A stretch of DNA of 64,000 bases, from the NCBI GenBank assembly GCA_021397835.1, contig JAJFZO010000034.1, positions 8,261,501-8,325,500 on the forward strand, read 5' to 3'. The DNA is from Moringa oleifera. Its lineage: Eukaryota > Streptophyta > Magnoliopsida > Brassicales > Moringaceae. Below are positions 1 to 14,940 of the stretch, one piece after another; the stretch's first letter is position 1, and every line of letters starts with the position of its first letter. The translations under genes were made by a program, and so were the position numbers. Below the pieces are notes generated by a model. That model was not told the origin of the DNA. It made no database searches and saw nothing but the letters and a program-made list of their open reading frames with translations.

Positions 1-2880
1 AAGTCACTTGTGCTAGTACATGCTCGTGCTAGCTTTGGGGGAACCTACTTAATTACTTCTATGGTGCAATTACTAGTTTCAGTAAACACTAGTGCTAACA
101 CTAGGGGAGCTTAACGACGACCTCATCATGATTGCTGGCATTAGAATTGCCAAACGATTGCTGCTGGGTAGTTATTGATGTTGGTAGCTGCTAACATCAA
201 CAATAGGGGAACTCAGAGATGACCGACGATAGTAATTAGCATTAGAAAACATTTGTGCTCAGTGCTTTAATGATGGCCTAAAAGTAATCGCTGGTGCAAG
301 TAAATACAAGGGCAAGCACTAGAGGGCCCTACGATGGCCTATTAATAATAATTAATGTTGGAAGAGCCTAATGATTATTAAGAGGATGTCGTTGGAACGG
401 ACAAACACTAGTACTAGCATTGAGAAAACCCAACAACTGCCCAGTTATAGCAGTAGGGTAGTTACTGGTGTTGGTAGACACTGGTACCATCATTAGGGGA
501 ACTTACAGACTGCCTAGTTATTACTACACCGTAGTTGCTAGTGTTGGTAGACGTTAATGCCAGCACTAGAGGAGCTTAATAATGGCCTTGCAATAGTAGT
601 TAAAAATGAGAGAGCCTAATGACTACTATGAGGAAATCGCAAGTGCTAGCGTATGTTAGAGCCAGCTTTAAAGAAAACCAACGACTGCCCTGCTACTACT
701 GCAGGGTAGTTGCTAGTATTGATAGATGCTAGTGCTAGCCTTGAGGGAGCCTAGGGATGGCCCCACAATAGCTACTAGCATTATGAGAGCCAAACGACTG
801 TTGCTAGGCAATTGCTGGCACTTTCTGAGGCTAGTGCAGCACAAAGGTAGCTTAGTGATAATTTAGTGGTAGTCTCTACCACTAGTAGACATTTGCACTG
901 GGTTCCTCCAACAATGGCCTAGTAGTAGCCGTTAGCATCGATAGATGCAAGAGTAAGAACTAACGAAGCGAAATCAATAGCCTAGTTATTAGTGTTAGGA
1001 GAGCCCAATGTCTATTACAGGAATTGGTGCTGGCCTATACTAGCACCAGCTTTTGAAGAACCCAACAACTGCCTAGGTAATACCGTGAAGTAGTTATTAG
1101 TGCTAGCAAACACTAGCACCAACGTTAGGGGATCCCATGGACTGCCTTGTTATAGTTGCTAGTGTCAGTAAATGCTAGTGTTAACACTAGGGGAGCCCAA
1201 CGACATCTCCATGACAATCACTGGCGTTAGAGAGCTTAATAATGTCTCCATGACAGTCACTGGCATTAGAGAGCCTAACAATGTCTCCATGACAGTCTCC
1301 ATGATAGTCCCTATTTGAGGCTAGTACTAGCATTAGGAGAGCTTAACAATGACCTAGTGGCAGTCATCGACATTGGCAAACATTTGCACTAGGTTTCACC
1401 AGTGATGGCCCAATGATTATTGTTGGCATAGGTAGACGCAAAGGTAAGCACTTGAAGAGCCTAAGAATGGCCTTGTAGCAGCAGTTGGCACTAGGAGAGC
1501 CTAATGACTACTATGAAAAAGTCATAAATGCGAGCAGATGTCGACACCAACTTTAAGGTAAACCCAATGATTGCTCAACTATTATTGTGAGGCAGTTATA
1601 GGTGTTGGCAGGCACTAGCGCCAGTACTAAAAGAACCCAATGACTGCCCTTTTATTGCTGTAAGGCCATTACTGGTGCTGATAGAAGCTAATGCAAACAC
1701 TAAAGCAACACAACAATGACCCCTATCACTATCCCTAGCATTGGGAAAGCTCAACGACTATTGTTGTGTAGTCACTGACATTGGTAGAAGCTAGCACCAA
1801 CACTAAAGGTTCTTAACAATGACCCAACGGCACTATTGGCACTAGCAAACATCTGCGCTAGGTTCGTTTAGTAATGGCTTAGCAGATATGGCTGACGTAG
1901 GTAAACGCGAGGGCAAGCACTAGTGGTACCCAATGGTTGTAGAGAAAGCAATTAGCATTGGTAGATGTTAAAGTCAGTTTTTGAGGAAACCAACGATTGC
2001 CCTACCTTTGTTGCACGATAGTTGTTGGTGTTGGCAAACGCCAGCGTCAATACCATGAGGACCTAAGGACTACCTTACTATCACTCTTGAACAATTACTC
2101 GTGTTGGTAGATGCTAGTGCTAGCATCGAGGGAGCAAAACAACCACCCCATGATAGTCGCTGGCAATGAGGGCAGTCCAACGACTATTGCTGCACAATCA
2201 CTAATGCTAATAAAAGCTAGCACCAATGATGGGGGAGCTCAATGATAACCCAATAATGGTAATTAATGCTAACAAACATCTGCACTAGATTCCTTGAGTG
2301 TTGGCCTAATGGTAGTTGCTAATATAGGTAAATGTGAGAGTAAGCATTAGAGGAGCCTAATGACGGCCTAACAGTAGTAATTAGCATTAGGGAAGCCCAA
2401 CTATTGTAGGAAAGTCGCTAGTGCAGGCAAATGCTAGCTATAGATTTTGGGGGAGCCCAATGACCGCTTAATTATAGTAGTGAGGTAATTGCCAGTGTTG
2501 GCGAACTCTAGCACCAGCAGTAGAGGAACCACGAACCACCCAACTAATGTTGTGGAGTAGTTCCTAGTATCGATAGATCAGTGCCAGCATTGAGGGAGCC
2601 CAGCGACCACCCTATGATAGTTACTAGCCTTTGGTGAGCCCGACGACTACTACTAAGCAGTTGCTAATGATTCGCAGACGATAGCACCAATATTGGGGGA
2701 GATCAGCGACTGTCCAATGGTAGTCACTCGCATAAATAAATATGAAGGCCAATATTGCGAAAGCCCAATGATGGCCTTACAATAGTAGTTGGCATTGGGA
2801 GAGCTAACAACTATTATGGGGCCGTCATTAGTGCAAGCAGATGCTAGCATTAGCACCAAGGAACTTAGGGAGTACCTAGC
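1..2880 (+). repeat. S-type (~460 bp) satellite array, forward orientation
   Basis: This is a head-to-tail degenerate satellite that enters from the left edge. Successive copies of the phase marker 'gcactgggttcc' and its variants lie near 255, 897, 1388, 1857 and 2284, so most spacings are 430-490 bp and one interval is about 640 bp. Within each unit, sub-blocks of about 40 and 60-75 bp begin with variants of 'gagcccaacgac' and end with variants of 'gctagtgctagcac'. Copies differ mostly by transitions such as cgac/tgac/caac. There is no coding potential beyond chance frames. The monomer order matches the reverse complement of 20870-28020, so the two blocks are the same sub-family in opposite orientation. 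Confidence 0.8.
1194..1310 (+). repeat. Local tandem triplication of a ~39 bp sub-repeat
   Basis: Three consecutive copies of a 37-41 bp block carrying 'tctccatgacagtcac' followed by 'tggcattagagag' begin near 1194, 1235 and 1274. The last copy is cut short, and an extra 'agtctccatga' follows it. The copies are more alike than sub-repeats elsewhere in this block, so this is a recent local expansion of the short (~40 bp) class of sub-repeat. Confidence 0.7.
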
Positions 2881-2895
2881 AATTATCTGTAGATG
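2855..2895. other. Left orientation switch of the satellite (forward to reverse)
   Basis: Up to about 2880 the sequence reads in the forward sense (head-type motif 'ggaacttagggag'). From about 2890 it reads as the reverse complement, starting with the L-type marker 'gtagatgtttggcagc' and continuing into 'gggctctaccaa' and similar motifs. No other sequence lies between the two orientations. The exact base is uncertain by about 20 bp because the sub-repeats are themselves partly palindromic. Confidence 0.75.
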
Positions 2896-5818
2896 TTTGG
2901 CAGCTTTAGTGACAATTATTGGGTCTCCATTGAGTTTCGTTTGTGCTAGCACTCATATCTATCAGCATCAACAACTGCCCAACAGCAGTCATTAGGCTTT
3001 ACCAATATAGGCGACTATCGTTGTGTCATCGTTAGGTTACCTTGATACTAATAATAGCATTTATCGATGCTAGCAACTACCCTACAATAATGGTTGAGCA
3101 ATTCTTACTCCTATGCTAGTGTCATCACTTGCCAACACAAATAATTACCCTGTAACAATAACTCAACAGTCATTAGGTTCCTTCAACGATGGTGAGAGTG
3201 TATGCCAGCATTAACGATGTCCCTACATATGTTTTTGGGCTCTCCGAGTGCCCATTACTACTACTATGTCATCTTTCAACTCCTTTTATGGTTGCCTTCA
3301 TGTCTACTTGTGCTAGCAACTGCCACTAGAAAGATGCTAGGAAAACCCAATGCTGATGTCTACTATGGCTCACGACTATCGCTAGGTCATTGCTGAGTTG
3401 CTCTAGTACTGACGTTGTGATCTACTAACATCTGTGATTGCCCGATAATAGTTGTTGGGGTATCTTAAATCCAATGACTATCAAAGCGTCATTGTAGGAC
3501 TTCTCTAGTGCCAGCACTAGCGTTTCTCAAAGTTGTGTATTACCAACACGTATAACTTCCCCGCAATAAAACTTGGATGGTCATTGCACCCTTTTAGTGC
3601 TTGCCCTCATGCCTACCTGTGCTAGTGACTGCCTAGCTATGGTCGTTAGGCTCTCCCAACACCAGTGACGGTCATCCTGTAATCATTGGGCTTCTCTGGT
3701 GCTGGTACTAATGTTTACAAAATCGATAACTGCCTCGTAGAATTGAGAGGGTTGTCCCTAGGTTCCCCTTGTGTCGGCGCTGTTGTCTGCCAATACCAAT
3801 AACTACCCCACAGTAGTAGCAAGGCAGCAGTTAGGTCCCTTATAAGTTGGCACGAGGGTCTACTAGCACTAGTGACATCTTTATAACAGTCATTAAGCTC
3901 TCCCAATGCCAACCACTACTACTAAGGCGTCGTTAAGCTCCTTTTATGCTTACCTTCAAGTCTACCTACGCCAGTGACAACTGTTAGGCCATCATTGGAG
4001 AAACCTAGCATAGATATCTACTGACACTACCAGCTATCGTTGGGTCATTGCATAGCTCCCCCAATGTTGCTGCTGGCCTTTATGAGTCCCGATGATTACC
4101 CAACATCAATTGTTGGGCTCTTCCAACACCAGTGACTATCATGCACTCATCACTAAGGTCCCCCAATGCTGGCACTAACGTCTATTGTCCTGAGCAAATA
4201 TGTGCAAAAATAGCTGAGAAGTCTCTTAGTTTGCCTTATGTTGACATCGGTGTCTACTAATACCAACAGCTGCCCTATAGTACTAGCTGAGAAGCTGTTG
4301 GTTCCCCAAAAGCTGAAACAAGAATATACCAACACCAACAACTTTCCCGCAGCACTTGTTGGGCCTTCCCAATAGCAGGAATAGTCATGTGGTCATTGTT
4401 AGTGTCCCCCGATGCTAGTAGTGGCATCTATCGACACTAGTAACTACCTGTAGCAGTAGCAAGGAAGTCTTTTAGTTCATTTAGTGTTAGTGTCAGCGTG
4501 TGCCAACACCAATAACTACCCCACGATAGTAGTTGGGTAATTGTTGGGTTCGCTAAAAAAATTTAGAGCATCTACTTGCCCCAACGACTTTCCAACAATC
4601 GTCGTTAGGCTTTCATAATGCCAACAAAGACTGTCATTGGGCAATCCAGCATAAATATTTAGCAGCTTTAGTGACTATCATTGGTTCTTCACTGATTGTT
4701 TGTGCTAACACTAGCATCCACGAGCATCAACGATTGCCCAATAATTGTCATTGGGTTCTACCAACGAGAGCAACTATCATTGGGCCATCACAAGGTTGTC
4801 GTGATGCTAGTATTAGCCTCTATCGATGCTAACAACTACCCCATAATAATGGTTAGGTGGTGCTTGGATTCCTCTTACGCTGGTATCTTCATCTTCCAAC
4901 ACTAATAATTACCCCACAATAATAATTAGGCAGTCATTAGGTTGTTTCGAAGCTAGTATGATTATCTGCCAGCACCAGCGATGTCCGTTCATGAGTTTTT
5001 AGGCTCTCCTAATGCCCACCACTCTTGTTATGTCGTCGTTCGACTCTTTTTTTTGGTTGCCTTCATGTCTACAAGTGCGAGTAATAGCTACTAGGCTAAC
5101 AATAGGAAAGCCAAACGCTGATGTGTGCTAAGGCCCGCGACTATCGTTAGGAAATTATCGAGTCACTCTAGTACTGATGTTGCAATCTACTAGCGTCCAT
5201 AATTGCTCAATAATAATTTTTGGGCTCTCTTAAATCTAGTTACTATCAAAGGGCTGTTGTTGGGTCACCCAGTACTGACACTAGTGTTTTCTAATGCCTT
5301 ATTTGCCAACACCTATAATTATCCCGTAACAAAAGTTGAATAGTCATTGGGCACTTTTAGTTCCTGCTCTTGTGTCTAGCTATGCCAGTGACTGCTTAGC
5401 TATAGTTATTGGTCATCCCCAACACCAATGACAGTCTTAGGGTGATTATTGAGCTTCTTTTGTTCTAGTACTAGCATTTACATGCACTGGCAATTGCCTT
5501 GCAAAATGACAAGGTTGTCCCTAGGTTATTTAGTGTTGACATTAATGTCTGCCAACACTACTAACTACCCCACAGCAGTAGCAAGGCAACTGTTAGCTCC
5601 CCTCAAAGTTGGCACGAGGGTCTGCTAGCACTAGCGACATCTTCAGAACAATCATTAGGCTCTCGTAATGCCAACCACCACTACTAGGACATCGTTAAGC
5701 TCCTCTAGTGCTTGCCTTCGCATCTACCTATGCCAGTGACAACTGTTAGGCCTTCGTTAGGGGAACCTAGCAACAGATCTCTATCGCCACCAGCAGCTGT
5801 TATAGGGTCATTATGTAG

Positions 5819-8657
5819 CTTCTTTAGTGATAGCGCTGGCCTCTACCAGTGCCAATGACTACCCCATCACCAGTCGTTGGGCTCATCCAACACAAGCAAC
5901 TATCATGCTGTCATCGTTAGGGACCACTAGTGCTTGCATTGGTGTTTATTATCATGAGATACTACATGTAGAAATAGTGAACACATCTCCTTGTTTGCCT
6001 AGTGCTGACATCAGTGTCTTTCAATACCAATAACTGCCCTGCACTAGTAGCTATGTAGTCTTTAGTTTCGTCAAAGCTGAAACGAGCATCTCATAGCATC
6101 AACAACTTTCTCTCAGTAGTTGTTAGGGTTTTGCAATATGAGCAACAACCAGGCTCTCATCGTTAGTCTCCCCCAATGCTTGCACTAATGTCTACCAGCA
6201 CCAGTAACTACCCGCAGCAATAGTAAAGAAGTCTTTTGGTTTACCTAGTGGTCGCATCGGCATGTTTCAACACTAATAACTACCCCACAATAGTAGTTAG
6301 GCGATCGTTGCTTTCCCTAAAAATAAGCACGAGCATCGTTAGGCTCTTCTAACACCAACAACGATTGTCATTGGGCAAACATTGGGGTAACCTAGCATAG
6401 ATGTTTAGAAGCTTTAGTTACTATCATTGGGTCTCCATTGAGTTTCATTTGCATTAGAACTCACATCCACCAGTATCAACGACTGCCCAACAATAGCCAT
6501 TGGGCTCTACCAATGTGAGCAACTATCATTAGGTCATCGTTATGTTACCCTGGTGCTTGTACTAGCATCTGTCAATGCTAACAACTACCTTGCAATAATG
6601 GTTGGGCCGTCCTTAGGTTCCTCTTGTGCTTGCGTCATCCTTTACCACCACAAATAACTACCCTGTAACAATAACTCGATTGTCGTTAGGTTCCTTTGAA
6701 GTTGGCTCGAGTCTCTAGCAGCACCTGTAACTTTCTTGCAATAAAACTAGACAATCATTGCACTTTTTTAATGCTGGCTCTCGCATCTGCCTACAAAATG
6801 ATTGCCTAGCTATGGTCATTGGGCTTTCCCAACACTAGCGACGATCATGCGGTGATCATTGGGCTTCACTTATTTTGGTACCAACATTTACAGACATCAT
6901 CAACTTCCTCGCAAAATTAAGGAAGTCATCATTAAGTTCCCCTGGTGTTAGTGTCGTTGTCTGCTAACACTAGTAACTACCCAACAGTAGTAGCAAGGTA
7001 GTAGTTGGGTCTCGTATAAGTTGGCATAAAGGTGTACTAGGACCAATAACTTTTTTCACAATAGTCATTGGGCTCTCCTAATGCCAACCACCACTATTAA
7101 GGCATCGTTAAGCTCCTCTAGTGGTTGCCCTTGAGTCTACCTACGCGAGCAACAACCGTTAGGCCATCATTGGGGGAACCCAGCACAAATCTCTATCGAC
7201 ACTAGCAGTTGTTGTTAGGTCATTACATAGCTCCCTTAGTGATGGCACTAGCCTCTACTAATGTCGATAACTATCCCAACATCAATCGTTGGGCCTTTTC
7301 AACACGAGTGATTGCTATGCTATCATCGCTAGTGTCCCCTGGTGGTGGCACTGGCATCTATCAATATGAGTAACTGCTTGCAGAGATAACAGAAAAATCT
7401 CTTTGTTTACCTCATATTGACATTGATGTCTCCCAATGTCAAAAATCGCCTCGCATTAGTAGCTGAGTAGTCTTTAGTTTCGTGAAAGTTTGAACGAGCA
7501 TTTGGCAGTACCAGTAACTTTCATGCAGTAGTTATTAGGTTTCCCAATACAACCAACGGCCATGTGGTAATCGTTAGTCTCCTTTGATGCTGGCACTAGT
7601 GTCTATGAACACTAACAACTGTCCACAGTAATAGCAGGGAAGTTTTTTGGTTCACTTAGTGCCTGCATCGGTGTTTGCCAACATTAATAACTACCCCACA
7701 ATAGTAGTTAGGTAATCATTGGGTTCCCCAAAAACAAACCTAAGCATCTGCGTGCTACAACGCTTTCCCAACAGTCATCGTTAATCTCTCCTAATGCCAA
7801 TAATGATTGCCATTAGGCAATCATTAGGGTAACCCGTGTAGATGTTTGGCGGCTTCAGTGACTATCGTTGGGTCTCCGCTGAGTTTCGTCTATGCTAGCA
7901 GTGGCATCTACGAACATCAACGATTGCCTAATAGTAGTCATTAGGCTCTACCAACGCGAGCAACTAACATTGGGTCATCGCTAGATTGCCTCGGTGCTAG
8001 TACTAGCGTCTAAGGATGCTAACAACTATCCCGCAATAATTATTGGGCAGTCCTGGGTTTCCTCTTATGCTGGTGTCATCGTCAGCCAACAGTAATAATT
8101 ACCTTGAAATAATAACTTAGTAGTCGTAAGATCCTTCAAAGCTAGTACGATTCTTCTAGGACTAGCGACGTCCCTGCATAACTTTTTGGGCTTTCCCACT
8201 GCCCATTATTATTGCTAGATTGTCATTCAACTCCATCTATGGTTACCTTCATGTCTACCTATGTCGATAACTGCCACTAGTCTAACGCTAAGAAAGCCCC
8301 ACACTGATGTCTTTTAAGGCCCATAACTATTGCTAGGTCATTGCTGAGTTGCTCTAGTACTATCATTACGATCTACTAGCATCTGCAATTGCCCATTTAC
8401 AATTTTGGACTGTTCTAAATCCAGTAACTGCTAAAGAGTCATCGCTAGGCTCCCCTGATGTTTGCATTAGTGTTTCCCAATGCCATCTTCTGCCAACACT
8501 TATAACTATCTCGTAACAAAAACTGAACAGTCATTGGGCTCTTTTAGTGCTCGCCCTAGCATTTACCTATGCCAATGACTACCTAGCTATAGTCATTGGG
8601 CATTCTCAACGCAAATCTCTATCGACACTAGCAGCTATTGTTGTGTTATTGCATAGC
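5819..8657 (-). repeat. Two shortened L-type copies (1412 and 1426 bp)
   Basis: Two adjacent copies are each about 300 bp short, but by different events. In the first, the text passes near 6700 from the 'ggttcctttgaagttggc' block straight to the 'aaaactagacaatcattgcac' block of a later section. In the second, near 8600, 'tagtcattgggc' runs directly into 'gcaaatctctatcgac', skipping most of section d. Different junctions in neighbouring copies argue for repeated independent exchanges. Confidence 0.6.
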
Positions 8658-10365
8658 TCTTCTAGTAATGGCACTAGCCTCCACCAGTGCCAACGACTAC
8701 CCAACATCAATCATTGGCCTCTTCCAACACGAATAACTATCATGCATTCATCTCTAAGGTCCCCCTGGTGCTAGTATTGGCATTTATCGACATAAGCAAC
8801 TACCTACAGAAATAGTATAAAAGTCCCTTTGTTTGCCTCATGCTAATATCGGTGTCTCTCAATGCCAATAACTTCCCTGCAGTGGTAGCGGAGTAGTCTT
8901 TAGTTTTGCCAAAGATGGAAAGAGCATCTGGTAGCATCAACAACTTTTTCACAGTTGTTTTTGGGTTTTCCCAGCACAGGCAACAGCCATGTGGTCATCA
9001 TTAGTCTTCCTTAATGTTGGCACTGGCTCTTATCGACACCAACAACTACCTTCAGCAATAGCAGGGAAGTCTTTTGGTTTACCTAGTGCCCACGTCGACC
9101 TATCCCAACACTAATAAATACTCAAAAATATTAGTTAGACAATCGTTGGGTTCCCTAAAAACAAGCCTGAGAATCTGCCCGCCCTAACAACTTCCCAACA
9201 GTCATTGTTAGGCTGTCCTAACGCCAACAGCAACTACGATTGGGCAATTATTAGGGTAACCTACCGTAGATGTTTGGCAGCTTTAGTGACTATTTTTAGG
9301 TTCCTGTAGAGTTTTGTTTATTCTAGCACTGGTATCTACGAGCATCAATGACTACCCAACAGTAGCCATTAGGCTCTACCAACTCGAGTGACCAACAATG
9401 AGTCGTTGCTAGGTTGCCTCGATGCTAGTATTAGCATATAAGGATGCTAACAACTGCCCCGTAATAATGGTTAGGCAGTCCTTGGGTTACTCTTATGCTG
9501 GTGTCATCATCTACCAATACTAATAACTGCCCCATAATAATAACTTTACAGTTGCAGGTTCCTTCGAAGCTCGTGCGAGTGCCTGCTAGCACTAGCGATG
9601 TCTCTACATAGGTTTTTAGGCTCTCTCGCTGGCCACTACTACTGCCACAATGTCGTTCAACTCCTTTTATGGTTGCCTTCATGTCTAGCTGTGCCAGAAA
9701 TTGCTACTAGTTAAATGCTAAGGAAGCCCAATGCTAATGTGTGCTAAGGCCGACGACTGTTGCTAGGTCATTACTGAGTTGCTCTAATTCTGACACTACG
9801 ATCTATTAGCGTCTGCGGTTGCCCAACAACAGTTTTTGGGCTGTCCTAAATCCAGTGACTATTAAACGATCGTCGTTGGGCTCTCCCGATGCTTGCAGTA
9901 ATGTTTCCCGATGTCATTTTTCGCTAACATCTATAACTACCCCATAACAAAAGGTGGAAAGTCATTAGGCTCTTTTAGTGCTTGTCCTCATATCTACCTA
10001 CACTAATGACCACCTAGCTATAGTCGTTGGGCTTTCCTAACACTAGCGACAGTCATAGAGTGATCATTAGGCTTCCCTCATGCTAATACTAATATTTATA
10101 GACACCAGTAACTGCTTCACAAACGTGACAGGGCTGTCCCTAGGTTCCCCTAGTATTGGCACCGATGTCTACCAATACCAGTAACTACCTCGCAATAATA
10201 ACAAGGCAGTTGGGTCCGTCAAAATTAGCTTAAGGACTTCTTCATAATAGTTATTGGGCTCTCCTAATGCCAACCACTACAATTAAGGCGTCGTTAGGCC
10301 ATCGCTGAGGAAGCCTAGCACAAATCTTTACTGACACTAGCAACTATCGTTGGGTCATTACATAG

Positions 10366-11549
10366 CTCCCTCAGTGCTGACGCTAGCCTCTACCAGTGTC
10401 GATGACTACCCATAACACTAGTCTTTGGGCTCTTCCAACACCAACAACTTTCATGCAGTCATCGCTATGGTTGCCTGGTGCTGGCACTAGCGTCTATTGA
10501 CATGAGTAATAGCCTATAGAAATAGTTGACAAGTCTTTTCATTCACCTCGTGGTGACATCGATGTCTGCCAACACCAACAATTGCCTCGCAATAGTAGCT
10601 GATTAGTCATTGGTTCCCCCAAAGCTAAAGCAAACATGTGCTATTACCAATGACTTTCCCGCAGCTATTGTTAGGCTTTCCCAATACCAGCAACAGTTAT
10701 ACAGTCATCATTATTTTTCTCCCATGCTAACACTAGGATTGATCGACACCAGCAACTACTGATAGCAATAGCAAGAAAGTCTTTTGGTTCACCTAATGTT
10801 GGCGTTTGCATGTGTTAACACTAATAACTACCCTAAAATAATAGTTGGGCAATCAATTGGTTCCCTAAAAAGAAATGCAAGCATCTGCATGCCTCAACGA
10901 CTTTCAAACAATCGTCGTTAGGCTCTCCTAACGCCAATAACGATTGCTATTGGGCAATCATTAGGGCAACCCAGCATAGATGTTTTGCAGCTTCAGTGAC
11001 TATCGTTGGGTTTTCGTTGAGTTTGTTTGTGCTAACACTAACATATACTAGCATCAACGACTACCCAACATCAGTTATTGGGCTCTTTTAAGGCTTGCCC
11101 TCGCATCTACCTACGCCATTGATTGCCTAGCCATAGTCGTTCGGCATTCCCAACACCAGCGACAGTAATGGGGTAATCGTTGGGCTTCCCTAATTCTAGT
11201 ACTAACACTAACACACACCTATAACTACCGTGCAAAAATGATGGGTTATTACTAGGTTTCCCTAGTTTCAACATCGGTGTTTGCCAACATGAGTAACTAT
11301 CCTATAATAGTAGCAAGGCAGCCGTTGGGTCCCCTCAAAATTAACACGAGGATCTACTATCACCAGGGACTTCTTTGTAGTAGTCATTGGGCTCTCTTAA
11401 TACTAACCACTATTACTAGGGAGCCGTTAAGCTCGTTTAGTGCTTACCCTCGCATCTACTATGCTAAAGACAATCGTTTGGCCATCATTGGAGGAATTCA
11501 GCGTAGATCTTTACTAATGCCAGTAGCTATCATTGGGTCATCACATAGC
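10366..11549 (-). repeat. Shortened L-type copy (1183 bp)
   Basis: Near 11085 the text goes from the section-b motif 'atcaacgactacccaac' directly to 'gggctcttttaaggcttgcc', which normally begins section d. Section c and its flanks, about 0.55 kb, are missing. Both sides of the join fall at equivalent points of the sub-repeat, as expected of misaligned recombination. Confidence 0.65.
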
Positions 11550-14500
11550 TCCCCTAGTGATGGCATTGGTCTTTACCAGTGTCGACGACTACCGTAACAT
11601 TAGTTTTTGGGCTCTTTCAACACCAGCAACCATCATGCTGTCATCGCTAGGGTCCCTTCGTGCTGGCACGGGCGTTTATCAACATGAGTAATTGCGTGCA
11701 AAAATAGTTAAAATGTCTTTTGGTTTGCCTTGTGCTGACATTAGTGTCTCCCAACACCAGCAACTACCGTAGTAGTAGCTGAATAATCGTTAGTTTCGTT
11801 AAAACTAAAGCGAGCATCTAGCTACACCAATAACTTTCTCATAGTAGTAATTGGGCTTTTCCAATACAAGCATTGGCCATACAGTTAACATTAATCTCCC
11901 CCGATGCTGGCACTAGCATCTATCGACTGTGCGCAGCAATAGCAAGGAAGTCTTTTGGTTCCCCTAGTGCTGGCATCGATGTGTGCCAACACTAATAACT
12001 ACCTCACAATAGTAGTTTGGGAATCTTTAGGTTCCCTAAAAACAAGTGCAAGCATCTATCTGCCCCAACGATTTCCCAACAGCTATCATTAAGGTGTCCT
12101 AATGCCTACAACGACTGCCATTAAGCAGTCATTAGGGTAACCTGACATAGATGTTGGGCAGCTTTACTAACGCGAGCGATTATCATTGGGTCGATGTTAA
12201 GTTGCCCAGTGCTAGTACTAGCATCTATCAATGCTAACAACCATGCCGCAATAGTGGTTGGGCAGTCCTTAGGTTCCTCTTATGCTTGTGTTATTATCTG
12301 CCAACACAAATAGTTACCCCATAATAGTAACATGCACTCATTCAATTCCTTCAAAGTAGGCACGAGTGTCTGCGAGTACCAGTGACATCCCTGCATAAGG
12401 TTTTGGGCTCTCCTAGTGCCCACAACTACTGCTACGTCATCATTGGACTCCTTCTATGGTTACCTTCATGTTCACATTTGCTAGCAACTGTCACTAGTCT
12501 AACACTAAGAAAGCCCAACGCTGACATCTGTTAAGGCTCACAACTGTCGCTAGGTAATTGCTGTGTTGCTCTAGTTTTGACATGCGATCCACTAGCATTT
12601 GTGATTGCCCAACAACAGTTGTTAGGCTACCCTAAATGCACTAACTATTAAAGGGTTGTCGTTATCCTCCCTCGGTGTTGATCTTTACGTTTCCCAATGT
12701 CATCTTCTGCCAACACCTATAACTACCTCGCAACCAAAGCTCAAAAGTCATTGGGCTCTTTTAGTGCTTATCCTCGCTTCTACATACGCTACTGACTACC
12801 TAGCCATAGTTATTGGGCTCTCCCAACACCAGCGACGATCATGGGGTGATTGTTCGGCTTCCATGATGCTAGTACTACTGTTAACAAACACCCGCGACTA
12901 CCTCGCAGAAATGATAAGGTCGTCCCTAAGTTCCCTTAGTATCGGTGTCGGTGTCCCCTCAAAGTTGGCACGAGGGTTTACTAGCACCAACGACTTCTTC
13001 ACAACAGTCATTGGGCTCTCCCAATGCCAATGACTACCCAATGACTACTACTAGGGCATTGTTAAGCTCCTCTTGTACTTGCCCTCACATATACCTAAGC
13101 TAGTGAAAGCCTTGAGGCCATTAATTGAGGGAGCCCAGTACGGATCTCTACCCTGACACCAATAATAGTCGTTGGGTCATTGCGCTTCCCTAGTGCTGGC
13201 CTTGGCCTCAACCAAAGCTAATGACTACCATAACATGAATCGTTGGGCTCTTTTGGCATAAGAAATTGTAATGCAGTCATCGCTAGGGTCCCCTTATGCT
13301 TGCACTAGTGTCTATCAACATGAGCAACTACCTGCAGAAATAGCTTAAAAGTCTCTTAGTTTGCCTTGTACTGACATTGATGTCTACCAACACTAATAAC
13401 TGCCTCGTAGTAGTAGTTGAGTAGTCTTTGGTTTACCCAAAGCTGAAGCGAGCATCTACCAGCACCAATAACATACCTACATTAGTTGTTGGCCTTTTCA
13501 ACAATAGTCATGCCGTCATCGTTAGTCTCTCCAGATGCTAGCACTACTGTTTATCGACACTAGTAACTGCCCATAGCAATAGTAAGGAAGTCATTTGGTT
13601 CACCTAGTGTTGGCATTAGTGTGTGCTAAGACCAATAACTACGCCAAAATTGTCATTGGGCAATCGTTGTGTTCCTTAAAAGCAAGCGCAAGCATTTGCC
13701 TGCCCCAATCGCTTCCCAATAACCGTTTTAGGCTCTCCTAACGCCAACAATGGCTCTTATTTAACAATGATTGAGGCAACCCAACGTAGATATTTTGCAG
13801 CTTTAGTGAGCATCATTGGGTCTTTACTAAGTTTCATGTGTGCAAACACTGGCATCTACCAGCATCAATGACTGCCCAATAATAGTCATTGGGCTCTATT
13901 GACACGAATGACTAACATTGGGTCATCGCTAGGCTACCCTGATGCTAGTACTAACATTTATCAATGCTAGCAACTACCTTACAATAATGGTTGGGTAGTC
14001 CTTGGGTTCCTTTTATGCTGGTGTCATTATCTGCCAACAGGAACAACTACCCCGCAATAATAACTCAATAGTTGCATGTTCCTTCGAAGCTGGCGTGAAT
14101 GTCTCCCAGCACCAGCGATATCCCTGCATAAGTTTTTGGGCTTTCTGAGTGCCTAATACTGCTGTTATGTCGTCATTCGACTCCTTCTATGGTTACTTTC
14201 ATGTCTATGTACGCTAGCAATGGCCACTAGTCTAATAGTAGGAAAGCCCAACGCTGACGTCTACTAAGGCCCGTGACTGTCACTAGGTCAGTGCTGAGTT
14301 GCTCTAGTTCTAACACTGTGATCTACTAATGTCTGCGATTGCCCAACAATAGTTTTTGGGCCATCCTATTAAAGGGTCGTCATTGTGTTCCCCCGGTGGC
14401 GGACCTAGCGTTTCCCAATGTCATCTTCTACCAACACCTATAACTACCCTACAATAAAAGCTCGAAAGTCATTGGGCTCTTTTAATGGTTATCCTCGCGT

Positions 14501-14940
14501 CTACCTATGCTAGTGATTGCTAGCCATGGTCATTGGGCTCTCCCAACACCAGCGACTGATTCAGTGATCATTGGGCTTCCATGATGCTAGTACTACTGTT
14601 TACAAACATCAGCAACTGCTTCGCAGAAATGACAGGGTTATCCCTTGGTTCCTCTAGTGTCGGTGTCAATGTGTGCCAACACCATTAACTTCTTACAATA
14701 CTAGCAAGGCAACCATTAGGTCCCCCCAAAGTTGGCATGAGGGTCTATTAGCACCAGCGACTTCTTCACAATAGTTATTGGGCTTTCTCAACGCCAACCA
14801 CTACTACTAGAGCATCGTTAAGCTCTTCTAGTGCTTGTCCTCACGTCCACCTAAGCCAGCAAAAACTGTGAGGCCATTGTTGGGGTAGCGTTGTATAGAT
14901 CTTTATTGACACCAACAATTATCGTTAGGTCATTGCATAG

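Noticed and set aside
12656..13033. 125-codon frame in the reverse satellite block
   Set aside because: Same satellite-derived frame family seen in other copies (for example near 41627, 52739 and 55976 on the other strand); low-complexity Ser/Leu/Thr composition and no domain.
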